Below are positions 18,229-26,870 of a stretch of 43,843 nucleotides of DNA, in pieces (the first letter of the stretch is position 1; each line of letters opens with the position of its first letter). The position numbers and the translations under genes were made by a program. Location: positions 1-43,843 of the forward strand of contig CANKAT010000022.1 of NCBI GenBank assembly GCA_947479815.1, read 5' to 3'. This DNA comes from Sphingobacteriaceae bacterium. Its GTDB lineage: Bacteria; Bacteroidota; Bacteroidia; Sphingobacteriales; Sphingobacteriaceae. The notes under the pieces were generated by a model. It searched no databases. It was not told the origin of the DNA and saw only the letters and a list, made by a program, of their open reading frames with translations.

Positions 18229-19761
18229 TTAATTTGCTTTAAAGGCCATTGGATCAAGCTGCCTTTGAGTTCCATCAGGACCCACAGCAACAATATCATC
18301 AAAAATTACACGGGTTCCAGGAGTCACTGCGGCAATAGCAGCACGCATTTGCGGGCTAAAAGTATTCCCTGTGGCTTGCAGCACTACAACGTCTGCACGT
18401 GGCCTGGCAATTACCAAACTAAATCTGGTTACATCAAATTTCGCATCAAAATCAAATTGATCAAGGATAGCAAAAATTGATCCTTGTGATTTTATAATAA
18501 CAGAACTCAGGCTTCCACCTGTTTTACCAGCAAATTTCGCTTTTGGATCAGGAATACGCTTAACACGAAAATCACTTGAACCAATAGTTTGAACTTTGCC
18601 ATTAATATTTGATGAGACATTTACTTTGGCAACAGATCCTGGTGAAGTAACATTAACCGTATACTTACCATTAGACCCAGAGATAGAACCACCGCTGATT
18701 GTTACCGATAAATTCTCTTTAGGTATACCTGGTGCTGATACAGAAACAGGGTTAGGTACACCTACATAAAACACATTCATCTTATCCGGTGAAACAACCA
18801 CTGACGGTCTGGCTACCTGATATTTTTGTTCAGGAGTAGTATAAGTTTTTATAGAACCATCAGTTTGTTTTACACGAACAGTACCTGTCCAGCTAAAAAT
18901 ACCTTCCTTAGCCGTATTAACAGTATACGTACCTTTACCTTCTTTTATTTGAAGTCTTGACCCTCCAACTGTAATATCCGGACTAGATTTTGAATCTGAT
19001 GCAGTCAAGAAAACTTCTGCTGTATAAGGTTGACCCATGATTAAATAGGATGTAGGAGCAACTGCTACAGCTGAAAATTGATCCAGATTAACAACCGCTA
19101 TATCCATTTTTCCAAGAATACGTTTCACAATTTCAGATTCCGCATTCTTAGTATCTGCTTGTATTTTTGCTAATGCTGTAAGTGCAGCTGTGAGAGGTAT
19201 ACCATCTCCAAAATTAGACTGTTCCCAGCTTCTTGAAATACCCCCACGACTTGGAGGATCTTTAGCTTCTAATGAAAAACTGATACTTTTACGCTCTTTT
19301 TCGTCAAGAAGCCCAAGTAATTTACTACGAGTATCATTTATCTTTTTCTTTAGCTTAGAAGCACGATTATCATTGATCATTAAGCGAGGAGAAATATCAA
19401 GATTATCTCTCTTACTGATATCTCCAGTTGACTCATCGTAACCTCCACCTTCTTGTTCAAAAAGCTTTTTCAAATCTGCTACGTAGATTTCTAGTTCATT
19501 GGTATAAGAACTGGCCAGTTTAGCCTTATCATAAATAGGTTTGGCCCTGGCAGGTTCATCTTTGAGCTTAGTGGCCTCGAATGAAGCATAGGTAGCTTCA
19601 ACACCGCTTTGAACATTTTGGGTTGAAGCATTAAGACTATCCGTTAAATTTTTGAAAGCTTCCAAAATTGAATCACTGACATTCAGCGCTACCAAACCAA
19701 GTAAAACAAGGTACAGTATTCCAATCATTTTCTGCCTTGGGGTTTGTTTACCTCCAGCCAT
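18229..19761 (-). CDS. gldM: Gliding motility/T9SS motor protein GldM (PorM)
   Basis: Forms with GldL the inner-membrane proton-driven motor of T9SS and gliding, and spans the periplasm to reach the GldKN ring. It has a single N-terminal membrane helix (about 13-35, MIGILYLVLLGLVALNV) preceded by Arg9, the residue I recall as functionally important in F. johnsoniae GldM and here at the same number. About 470 periplasmic residues follow: a helical domain, then beta-rich domains with repeated Gly/Ser/Pro-rich strands. The 510-aa length matches the family. It follows gldL after 45 bp. Confidence 0.96.
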   Translation of the reverse strand: MAGGKQTPRQKMIGILYLVLLGLVALNVSDSILEAFKNLTDSLNASTQNVQSGVEATYASFEATKLKDEPARAKPIYDKAKLASSYTNELEIYVADLKKLFEQEGGGYDESTGDISKRDNLDISPRLMINDNRASKLKKKINDTRSKLLGLLDEKERKSISFSLEAKDPPSRGGISRSWEQSNFGDGIPLTAALTALAKIQADTKNAESEIVKRILGKMDIAVVNLDQFSAVAVAPTSYLIMGQPYTAEVFLTASDSKSSPDITVGGSRLQIKEGKGTYTVNTAKEGIFSWTGTVRVKQTDGSIKTYTTPEQKYQVARPSVVVSPDKMNVFYVGVPNPVSVSAPGIPKENLSVTISGGSISGSNGKYTVNVTSPGSVAKVNVSSNINGKVQTIGSSDFRVKRIPDPKAKFAGKTGGSLSSVIIKSQGSIFAILDQFDFDAKFDVTRFSLVIARPRADVVVLQATGNTFSPQMRAAIAAVTPGTRVIFDDIVAVGPDGTQRQLDPMAFKAN

Positions 19762-19806
19762 GCAATTTTATTTAAAAATTTAAGATTTATAATACGTATA
19801 CGTCAA

Positions 19807-20601
19807 TTAAGATTTGTTTGGCTGATTCATCGCTGATAACATATTTCCATAAATAGCATTTAAGGATGATAAGTTCTTAGCTAACTTGCTTACTTCCTCT
19901 TTGAACTGTTTAGAATCTTCCATAGACTCATTGAAATTTTGCATGGTCAATGAAAGATTCTGATAAAATTTATTCATTGACTTCAAATGAGCACTGGAAT
20001 CTTGCAATTCTAATTCATAAACTGCATTTAAAGCAGAAATATTTTTAGCAAGTGCGTTGATCTGATCATGATAAGACCTTGAATCAATATTTGTATCAGC
20101 CATTTCTCTTAGGCTGGATGTAGCATTTTCAAACGCTTGACTTAGATTATCAAAACTTCCGGAAGCAGTTTTTACTTTTGAAGCTAGTTCAGTTGTAGCA
20201 CTTGCAGTATCCGCTATGCCCGATATGGCAGATACCTTATCTCCAAATGTGCGTAAACCAAGTCCAAGACTTTCGATAAGCTCAGGGCCAATTTTGGCTT
20301 CTGTCAGCATTTGATCTAGGGCTGCAGTTGAAGATGCTGAGCCATTTCCGCTTGAGCGGGAAACTTCTCCTTTAAAATCCTCTTCAAGCTCAGGATATAC
20401 CTTTGTCCAATCTGGATCTACAGGTTCTGACTGAAAACCTAACACAAAAAATAAAATCGCTTCTGTTATCAAACCTATTGCAATCATATACTCACCACCC
20501 TTCCAATGCAGAATCTTGAACATCAAACCAATGATTACAACGGAAGCACCCCAGGAAATTAAGGTATTAATACCTAGTTTGAATTTTTTCTTTTGAGCCA
20601 T
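19807..20601 (-). CDS. gldL: Gliding motility/T9SS motor protein GldL (PorL)
   Basis: Inner-membrane partner of GldM; GldL5GldM2 complexes convert the proton gradient into rotation. Two N-terminal membrane helices (about 13-31 and 38-57) contain polar residues typical of the family: K29 and H32 in LMFKILHW, and the buried Glu47 in GLITEAILFF, probably the counterpart of the essential membrane Glu of F. johnsoniae GldL. The C-terminal about 200 residues are cytoplasmic, Ser-rich and helical/coiled coil, with two similar NAKNISALNAVYE / AKNLSSLNAIYG blocks, an internal repeat. It follows gldK after 37 bp. Confidence 0.95.
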   Translation of the reverse strand: MAQKKKFKLGINTLISWGASVVIIGLMFKILHWKGGEYMIAIGLITEAILFFVLGFQSEPVDPDWTKVYPELEEDFKGEVSRSSGNGSASSTAALDQMLTEAKIGPELIESLGLGLRTFGDKVSAISGIADTASATTELASKVKTASGSFDNLSQAFENATSSLREMADTNIDSRSYHDQINALAKNISALNAVYELELQDSSAHLKSMNKFYQNLSLTMQNFNESMEDSKQFKEEVSKLAKNLSSLNAIYGNMLSAMNQPNKS

Positions 20602-20638
20602 AATACTATTTATGAATTATATGAGGGAAATTTAAATT

Positions 20639-21964
20639 TTAAAGCCTGTCTTTGATGTCACGACCCTGGTATTTTGTGATACAACGGAACCCGATATAAG
20701 ATTTTGCCGTGTCTTGGTATTCAAAGCTGCTTACTGAATTTTGGAGAAAGTAACCTATATCTTTCCATGAACCACCGCGAACAACTTTACGTTTTAAAAC
20801 TTCAGGATCATCTGATTTAGCTTCATAGCTAAATGCCGGGTTTAAATCATGAGTAAATGTTGATGAAGACTCGTCAAATGCAGATGAAGTCCATTCTGCA
20901 ACATTTCCGGCCATATTATATAAGCCAAAATCATTTGGATAATAAGCTTTCACATTCACAGTGATTGCTCCGCCATCATCAATATAATTACCACGTCCGG
21001 GCTTAAAGTTAGCCATCAGACAACCTTTTGCATTTCTTATATATGGACCTCCCCAAGGGAAAGTTGTACCTACCCTACCACCACGTGCAGCATATTCAAA
21101 TTCTGCCTCGGTAGGAAGTTCATAATCGGCTCTCTTTGGAAGACGGCGACTTTCTTTATAAGATTCATTAAAACGAGTTCTCCAAACTGTGAAAGCACGT
21201 GCTTGACGCCAGTTTACACCAACAACAGGGTAATTTGCATACGCAGGATGCGAGAAATACCCCTTAACCATCGGCTCATTCTGTGCATAAGCAAAATCAG
21301 ACAACCATACTAAGGTATCCGGATAAACTCCAACTGTATCTCTGAGAATAAAATCAGAACGTTTAGAGGTTAGATTTTTTCTACTATTTGCTGCATCCCT
21401 TAACTTCATGATGGCGAAATTATATTTTAGTTGCCTCACATCAATTTCATTCCGATCAAAGACCCTGTCATCTCCCTGGTAATACATGGCCTGTAATTTG
21501 GGTCCGTTTGCTGATGCGCCTTTACCCTTCTTTCCACCCCAAATAGCACTTCCATTTCCAACTTTTTTCCAGTTGATATATTTTTTACCTGCTGCATTAG
21601 GATCTGCCTGTCCCTTTGGCTTAAGATAATATTGATCATCCTGAAGATAAGTGGAAATAGCAATTGAATCACGAACCCAGTTCACAAACTGACGGTATTC
21701 TTTATTGCTGATCTCAGTTTCATCCATATAAAAAGCCTGAACAGTAACCTGCTTATTCTGTGAAATTTGCGCAAAAGTTATATCCTGATCAGTTTGACCC
21801 ATCACAAAAGTTCCGGCCGGAATGTAAACCATCCCAAATGGAACCTCCTTGTTCTTAAACTTTTTGGTTGTAACACCAACTAATTCACCATTGCTTCCAC
21901 CTTTACCACAGCTAGTACCCATTATGAACAAAGCTGCAAGAGCGATAAAGTATATTTTTCTCAT
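20639..21964 (-). CDS. gldK: Gliding motility/T9SS ring lipoprotein GldK (PorK)
   Basis: Outer-membrane lipoprotein that forms the periplasmic T9SS ring with GldN. The start is placed at the ATG at 21964, giving a compact SPII signal with lipobox GTSC (Cys19); an in-frame ATG at 21979 adds five residues. The mature protein is a formylglycine-generating-enzyme (sulfatase-modifying factor) fold, shown by FVMGQTD, ELPTEAEFEYAARGG, NVAEWTSSAF and KVVRGGSWKD. In GldK this fold is structural rather than catalytic as far as is known. At 441 aa it is the first gene of gldKLMN; no full -7/-33 promoter match was found upstream. Confidence 0.95.
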   Translation of the reverse strand: MRKIYFIALAALFIMGTSCGKGGSNGELVGVTTKKFKNKEVPFGMVYIPAGTFVMGQTDQDITFAQISQNKQVTVQAFYMDETEISNKEYRQFVNWVRDSIAISTYLQDDQYYLKPKGQADPNAAGKKYINWKKVGNGSAIWGGKKGKGASANGPKLQAMYYQGDDRVFDRNEIDVRQLKYNFAIMKLRDAANSRKNLTSKRSDFILRDTVGVYPDTLVWLSDFAYAQNEPMVKGYFSHPAYANYPVVGVNWRQARAFTVWRTRFNESYKESRRLPKRADYELPTEAEFEYAARGGRVGTTFPWGGPYIRNAKGCLMANFKPGRGNYIDDGGAITVNVKAYYPNDFGLYNMAGNVAEWTSSAFDESSSTFTHDLNPAFSYEAKSDDPEVLKRKVVRGGSWKDIGYFLQNSVSSFEYQDTAKSYIGFRCITKYQGRDIKDRL

Positions 21965-22131
21965 TTTAAACAATCCCAATTTAGCATTCCATCAACAAAA
22001 TAATTTCGAATATAATAAAATTACATAATACTATATACGATAAAACTAATCCACCCGCGTTCAAACAGAACATTTCTGATAAAAAGAAAGCTTTAAACGC
22101 AATTAAATAATTACTATAACGGCAAAATAAA

Positions 22132-22148
22132 GCATCTATTTTGGATGC
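22132..22148 (-). terminator. Weak terminator-like hairpin after hemD
   Basis: GCATC/GATGC with a 7-base loop, followed on the minus strand by TTTATTTTG. The stem is only 5 bp. It lies in the 275-bp gap between hemD and gldK, which otherwise shows no gene; the gap must also hold the gldK promoter. Confidence 0.35.
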
Positions 22149-22239
22149 GGTAAACTATTTTTATAACACAGTCTAATTCATTAAAAGATTACCAAAATTT
22201 CAACATAAATTTTGATAAATCCTTCATTGAATCTAATTT

Positions 22240-23019
22240 TTACTTATTAACCTGTTTAATATATTGCTCCAAAGCCATCGTCATACTAGGTGCTTCAGGA
22301 GTTGGTGCGGGTATATTCATAACTAATTCATGCTCAAGAACTGCTTTATGTGTGCTAGCTCCAAAGGCAGCAATACGGGTGAAATTTTGTTTAAAATCAG
22401 GGAAGTTGATAAACAAAGAATGGATGCTGCTTGGACTAAAGAATACAATCACATCATAAAACACCTCTGCCAGATCAGAAAGATCACTGCAAACAGTATG
22501 AAATAACACGGCAGTTTTAAAATCATAACCGTTAGTATTCAAAAATTTTTGAGTTTCTTCAGCTGCAACATCCGAGCATGGATATAAAAATTTCTCGGTT
22601 GTATGCTTTTTAAGTACCTCTGCAAGGTCGGCAGCAGTTTGTTTCCCAAAAAATATCTTCCTCTTCCTGTATTGAATGTATTTTTGAAGGTAAAGAGCAA
22701 TCGTTTCTGAAATACAAAAGTATTTCATATCGGCAGGGACATCAAAGCGCAGCTCTTCACAAATTCTAAAAAAATGATCTGCTGAATTTTTGCTGGTAAA
22801 AATAACAGCAGTGAATTCTGCCAAATTGATCTTTTCTTTCCTGAATTCTTTTCCAGGAACACCCTCAACATGAATAAAGGACCTAAAGTCAATTTTCAGA
22901 TTGTATTTTTTTGCCAAATCAAAATATGGCGATTTTTCGGAATCCGGCTTTGGTAAGGTAACCAGGATGCTTTTTACTTTCCTTGGTTTCTCAGTTGAAG
23001 ATACTTGCATATTTGTCAT
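22240..23019 (-). CDS. hemD: Uroporphyrinogen-III synthase
   Basis: Cyclises hydroxymethylbilane with inversion of ring D in tetrapyrrole synthesis. The family is poorly conserved, but this 259-aa protein has the expected bilobed pattern: an N-terminal lobe with ILVTLPKP and AVIFTSKNSADHFF, and a C-terminal lobe with YPCSDVAAEE, DVIVFFSPSSIHSLF and RIAAFGASTHKAV. It is soluble, with no signal. ATGs at 23019 and 23010 are both possible starts. It lies 5 bp after the DUF4271 gene and is probably translated from the same mRNA. Other hem genes are not adjacent. Confidence 0.85.
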   Translation of the reverse strand: MTNMQVSSTEKPRKVKSILVTLPKPDSEKSPYFDLAKKYNLKIDFRSFIHVEGVPGKEFRKEKINLAEFTAVIFTSKNSADHFFRICEELRFDVPADMKYFCISETIALYLQKYIQYRKRKIFFGKQTAADLAEVLKKHTTEKFLYPCSDVAAEETQKFLNTNGYDFKTAVLFHTVCSDLSDLAEVFYDVIVFFSPSSIHSLFINFPDFKQNFTRIAAFGASTHKAVLEHELVMNIPAPTPEAPSMTMALEQYIKQVNK

Positions 23020-23024
23020 GGGGC

Positions 23025-24011
23025 TTAATACCCAAGTGCTTTAAGTAAGATAATTAAAGGACAGAATTCGAGGGCACAAAGATAAATAATTAAATAAACT
23101 TTAGGAAACTTGTAATTAGATAAAATATTAGCCCCCGCCCGAAGAAACTGGAGAAGGAAAATTAGTATGACCATTGCTACTCCAATATAGCTGTAAATAA
23201 CTGCAAAACGATAGCTGGTTAAGCTAAAAGCAATTACTACAGGTAGAGATAGTATAGCTGCATTGAAATAACTAAGGTATAAAACAGATACGTACTCTCT
23301 AACCAAACGTTGCACATCGAAAAGAAATCCCAAGATCCGCAAGGCAATAATTTTCATTGTGAATAAGCCAACAACTATCGCTGATAAGTAAATAAACAAT
23401 TCAAATCCTTTAGCGGGGTAAGATATATCCAGATACTTCCCAGATAAATAAAGGTAAAGCCCTGTGTTCAAACCAAATAAAAGGTAAAGAAATATAAATG
23501 GCCAGGAATTAAATAGAGAATCTTCCTTATTAATCTTACTTAAAGCCTGATTACTATAAAAGGCGAGTACGATGGTGTTTAGCTCTGAAGGAAAGAAGAA
23601 CCTGATCACCGCAAAAAATAAAACAAGAAATAAAACTACTGCAATGACCCATGTTTCTCTATAGGTTCTTGGACTACCTGCATCATACCGAACGGATTTT
23701 TTTTGAAATTTACTTGCCCAGGAATTGAAATCAAGATTTTCAATTTTGTAGAGTGAAATAAGGCTATCCAAAAAACGATTAGGCCTATTTGGATCAGGCG
23801 CCTTTATCCAAACAGTAGAAAGGGAATCTTTTATAGCGTTTGCTGAATCTATGAAAATTTTCGGCTGCACCAAAGTAACTGAGTCCAAGCGTTTATTAGA
23901 CTCTTGAAAATTCAGCTGCCTAAAATTTGATTTGCTGCCGTCAACCAGCGCAAAAACAAGAGGATTCATTAAGAATACTATCAGTATAAAACCGAAAAAC
24001 CGCTTGATCAT
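23025..24011 (-). CDS. DUF4271 polytopic membrane protein
   Basis: Function unknown. The 328-aa protein has a cleavable signal or first helix (1-22), a periplasmic stretch of about 95 residues, then six predicted membrane helices from about residue 119 to the end (YRETWVIAVVLFLVLFFAVI is the first). This matches the DUF4271 family of Bacteroidota, which I recall being encoded beside hemD. It is the first gene of the pair, with hemD following after 5 bp. The link to haem synthesis is positional only. Confidence 0.8.
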   Translation of the reverse strand: MIKRFFGFILIVFLMNPLVFALVDGSKSNFRQLNFQESNKRLDSVTLVQPKIFIDSANAIKDSLSTVWIKAPDPNRPNRFLDSLISLYKIENLDFNSWASKFQKKSVRYDAGSPRTYRETWVIAVVLFLVLFFAVIRFFFPSELNTIVLAFYSNQALSKINKEDSLFNSWPFIFLYLLFGLNTGLYLYLSGKYLDISYPAKGFELFIYLSAIVVGLFTMKIIALRILGFLFDVQRLVREYVSVLYLSYFNAAILSLPVVIAFSLTSYRFAVIYSYIGVAMVILIFLLQFLRAGANILSNYKFPKVYLIIYLCALEFCPLIILLKALGY

Positions 24012-24182
24012 CCTTAGCTAAAATCCATAAAACCAGAAAACTCTATTATTTCAAATTTCCACTTTTTTATTTTTGTTTCCTAAATATCTTTTTGACTTGA
24101 AAATTTGAATATGATCGCTGATATCAAATAAATTGTTTTTTTTATTTAATGGCAATGAAAAACCAATTAAAGTTGATAAAAA

Positions 24183-24197
24183 AAGAATATTATTCTT
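24183..24197 (+). promoter_or_regulatory. Lrp/AsnC operator-like palindrome, site 1
   Basis: AAGAATATTATTCTT agrees at 13 of 15 positions with the E. coli Lrp consensus YAGHAWATTWTDCTR and is itself an odd palindrome. It falls at the -33 region of the promoter of the adjacent lrp-like gene, where the expected TTG is missing. Confidence 0.65.
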
Positions 24198-24208
24198 TAA
24201 ATACAATA

Positions 24209-24216
24209 TAAATTTG
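24209..24216 (+). promoter_or_regulatory. -7 promoter box of the lrp-eamA operon
   Basis: TAAATTTG is an exact match to TAnnTTTG, 34 bp before the ATG at 24251. It abuts and partly overlaps the second palindromic site (24214-24228), so a bound regulator should block RNA polymerase. Confidence 0.6.
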
Positions 24217-24228
24217 AATATTATTCTA
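24214..24228 (+). promoter_or_regulatory. Lrp/AsnC operator-like palindrome, site 2
   Basis: TTGAATATTATTCTA agrees at 14 of 15 positions with YAGHAWATTWTDCTR. Its core GAATATTATTC is identical to that of site 1, and the two centres are 31 bp apart, about three helical turns, so both would face the same side of the DNA. Confidence 0.65.
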
Positions 24229-24250
24229 ATTTTATTAGTTTTAACGAACA

Positions 24251-24727
24251 ATGAATCATAAAGAGCACTTATCTGATAAAATAGATCTCGAAATTCTAAG
24301 CTTAATGCAGGAAAATTCGAGGATATCCAATGCTGATATTGCGCGGGTATTAAATATGGCCCCATCTGCAGTATTTGAGAGGGTTAAAAAATTGGAACAA
24401 AAGAAAATTATCGTACAATATACAACCCGAATAAATCCAGCTGCATTAAATCAAAACCTAATTGCTTTTGTTTACATTCAAGCAGGCAAAGGAATAGGGA
24501 ATAGTGAGACTGGCATTGAACTTGCAAAAATTGCAGGGGTACAAGAAGTTCATCAGATTGCAGGCGATCATTGTTTTCTTGTAAAAATACGCACTACCGA
24601 TTCAGCCTCGCTATTAGAAATGATGCGAAACAGCATGAGTAAAATTGCTGATATAACTATCACTAAAACCAGCATTGTTCTTGAAACCACGAAAGAACAA
24701 CAACAAGTATTAATACCTAAAGAATAA
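24251..24727 (+). CDS. Lrp/AsnC-family transcriptional regulator
   Basis: Amino-acid-responsive DNA-binding protein. At 158 aa it has the usual two parts: an N-terminal winged helix-turn-helix (about 10-55; ISNADIARVLNMAPSAVFERV is the HTH) and a C-terminal RAM ligand/oligomerisation domain (about 70-145; VQEVHQIAGDHCFLVKI is the typical GxxD-like strand-turn region). The ATG of eamA follows its stop codon with no gap. The two Lrp-like palindromes at its own promoter suggest autoregulation. It most likely controls the exporter behind it in response to an amino acid that I cannot identify. Confidence 0.93.
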   Translation: MNHKEHLSDKIDLEILSLMQENSRISNADIARVLNMAPSAVFERVKKLEQKKIIVQYTTRINPAALNQNLIAFVYIQAGKGIGNSETGIELAKIAGVQEVHQIAGDHCFLVKIRTTDSASLLEMMRNSMSKIADITITKTSIVLETTKEQQQVLIPKE

Positions 24728-25687
24728 ATGTCTGTATCAAAAAACAAATCCGCATCACCAATAATGGTAATTCTTGCATTTGCAATTATTTATCTTGTTT
24801 GGGGCTCAACCTATTTCTTTATTCAGATTGCCATAAAGGGGTTTCCGCCATTTATTTTGGGCGCCTTTCGTTTTATTTTAGCAGGCTTGCTCATGGCAAT
24901 ATGGTGTATTATAAAAGGTGAAAAACTATTTGCTATAAAGGGTATCAAACACGCAGCTATCAGTGGGGTATTGCTTTTATTTTTTGGAACCGGAATTGTT
25001 ATTTGGGTGGAACAAAGCATGCCAAGTGCTATGGTTGCCATTACTGTTTCATCTGCACCTTTATGGTTTGTATTACTTGACAAGCCTAAATGGTCTGAAA
25101 ATTTCAGAAGTAAATCAATCATTGCTGGAATGCTTATTGGGCTGGCAGGGGTGATTTTACTCTTTAGTGAACAAATTTTACAAATCTTTTCAATAACAGA
25201 AAGCACTCCTGTAAAAATGAGCAGCATGATACTCTTACTATTTGCAGCGGTTACTTGGGCAGGGGGATCTCTCTATTCAAAGTACAAATCTGCAGAGGGG
25301 CCAATTATTGTTTCAACAACCTGGCAAATCATGGCTGCAGGAATTGCCTTTATTCCAGGCATTTTCATTCGCGATGAATTTAGCGCATTTCATTGGAGTG
25401 AAGTGTCATCCGATTCATGGTTCGCCGTTGCTTATCTGGTAAGTATGGGTTCTATCGCTGGATTTAGCGCATACGTATGGCTACTCCAAGTGCGAACTGC
25501 CATGCAGGTTAGCACACACTCGTATGTAAACCCTGTTGTAGCTGTGCTTCTTGGAGTATTTTTTGCAAATGAAAAAATTACGGTCATTCAAGTTGCTGGA
25601 CTTATAATCATCCTGGGAAGTGTTTTCCTGATCAATATGGCGAAGTATCGAAGAGAAAAATTATCTGAAAAAGTTAAAAATTCCTAG
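24728..25687 (+). CDS. EamA/DMT-family exporter
   Basis: Ten-helix drug/metabolite transporter made of two five-helix EamA repeats (about 12-145 and 165-305). Motifs include the start-of-repeat IIYLVWGSTYFFIQIAIKGF and, in repeat 2, VTWAGGSLYSKY and the terminal helix GLIIILGSVFLIN; a SYVNPVVAVLLG stretch is typical of RhaT/YedA-like members. The 319-aa length is normal. Being joined directly to an Lrp-type regulator suggests export of an amino acid or related metabolite (inference). It has a basic cytoplasmic tail and no signal peptide. Confidence 0.9.
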   Translation: MSVSKNKSASPIMVILAFAIIYLVWGSTYFFIQIAIKGFPPFILGAFRFILAGLLMAIWCIIKGEKLFAIKGIKHAAISGVLLLFFGTGIVIWVEQSMPSAMVAITVSSAPLWFVLLDKPKWSENFRSKSIIAGMLIGLAGVILLFSEQILQIFSITESTPVKMSSMILLLFAAVTWAGGSLYSKYKSAEGPIIVSTTWQIMAAGIAFIPGIFIRDEFSAFHWSEVSSDSWFAVAYLVSMGSIAGFSAYVWLLQVRTAMQVSTHSYVNPVVAVLLGVFFANEKITVIQVAGLIIILGSVFLINMAKYRREKLSEKVKNS

Positions 25688-25700
25688 CTAGTGCAATTAA

Positions 25701-25730
25701 TTGGCTCTGCCGGTATTTGTTGTAGATTTG
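25701..25730 (+). promoter_or_regulatory. Bacteroidota promoter of hemW (predicted leaderless start)
   Basis: TTG at 25701-25703 and TAGATTTG at 25723-25730 form a full -33/-7 pair with a 19-bp spacer. Only four bases separate the box from the hemW ATG at 25735, so transcription should begin at or next to the start codon. Confidence 0.7.
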
Positions 25731-25734
25731 TACC

Positions 25735-26865
25735 ATGGCCGGAATTTATCTCCACATCCCTTTCTGTAAAAAAGCCTGTCACTACTGCGATTTTCATTTC
25801 AGTACATCGCCACAGTACAAAGACCAAATGCTCCAGGCATTAAGTCAAGAAATTAATTTAAGAAAGAATTATTTAGGAGCAGAAACGATAGAAACGATCT
25901 ATTTTGGTGGAGGCACTCCATCATTACTCAGCGCTGATGAGTTACAAATCCTAATCGGAGCAATAACTGACCTTTATGAAGTTTCTTCTACAGCTGAGAT
26001 CACCCTAGAAGCAAATCCTGATGATCTGAATCCTCAAAAAGTGAGAGAATTTCGGCAAACCCTGATCAATCGTTTTAGCATTGGTATACAATCATTTTTT
26101 GAAGAGGACTTGAAATGGATGAACAGAGCCCATTCCGCTCGTGAAGCCCAAAGCTCTATCAAAAGGGTCCAGGATGCGGGTTTTGAAAATATAACAGCCG
26201 ATCTGATCTATGGGTTTCCGCTACTTAGCAACCCAAAATGGGAACATAATATTCAGCAGCTCATTGAATTACAGATACCTCACATTTCTTCTTATTCCAT
26301 GACGGTAGAACCTGCAACAGCCTTGTCATCGTTTATTAAAAAAGGTGAGCAAAAACCAATGGATGAAGGGCAGAGCGCTGCCCAGTTCCTTATTCTCATG
26401 GAACAACTTATAGAAGCAGGTTTCGAACATTATGAAATATCAAACTTTGCAAAACCGGGTTTGTATTCCAAACATAATTCAAACTATTGGGAAGGAGTGT
26501 CTTATCTGGGAATCGGGCCTTCAGCTCATTCGTTCAATGGTGAAAGCAGGCAATGGAATATTTCAAATAATTCAAAATATATTGATCAGATCGGGCTGAA
26601 AAAAATACCTGCAGAAATGGAAATCCTGAGTACCGAAAACCGTATCAATGAATATGTAATGACTTCTCTGCGCACAAGTAAGGGAATGAGTTTACAAAAA
26701 ATTACTGAACGCTTTGGCTCAGACTATTCAAATGAAATTAGACATGGTTTGGAACCTTTTGCCGATAACAACTGGATTAATTTAAAGGATCAAATCGTTA
26801 CATTAACAACTGAGGGGAAACTATTTGCTGACCATATTGCCTCAGAACTATTTATAAATACCTAA
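25735..26865 (+). CDS. hemW: HemW-like radical SAM haem chaperone (coproporphyrinogen III oxidase family)
   Basis: Radical SAM protein of the HemN/HemW family. The cluster motif CxxxCxxC (C11, C15, C18 in HIPFCKKACHYCDFHF) is at the N-terminus, followed by the SAM-binding GGGTPS and an HN-x-x-YW motif (HNSNYW) seen in HemW rather than the oxygen-independent oxidase HemN. HemW proteins act as haem chaperones and are often misannotated as oxidases. The C-terminal winged domain (about 290-376) is present; total 376 aa is typical. The start at 25735 is fixed by the conserved MAGIYLHIPFC. The SDR gene follows after 5 bp. Confidence 0.9.
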   Translation: MAGIYLHIPFCKKACHYCDFHFSTSPQYKDQMLQALSQEINLRKNYLGAETIETIYFGGGTPSLLSADELQILIGAITDLYEVSSTAEITLEANPDDLNPQKVREFRQTLINRFSIGIQSFFEEDLKWMNRAHSAREAQSSIKRVQDAGFENITADLIYGFPLLSNPKWEHNIQQLIELQIPHISSYSMTVEPATALSSFIKKGEQKPMDEGQSAAQFLILMEQLIEAGFEHYEISNFAKPGLYSKHNSNYWEGVSYLGIGPSAHSFNGESRQWNISNNSKYIDQIGLKKIPAEMEILSTENRINEYVMTSLRTSKGMSLQKITERFGSDYSNEIRHGLEPFADNNWINLKDQIVTLTTEGKLFADHIASELFINT

Positions 26866-26870
26866 ATTCT

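Noticed and set aside
24051-24365. A 104-codon minus-strand frame over the lrp promoter and 5' end
   Set aside because: It is antisense to the lrp HTH region and its composition is low-complexity Asn/Ile/Lys, as expected of AT-rich non-coding sequence.
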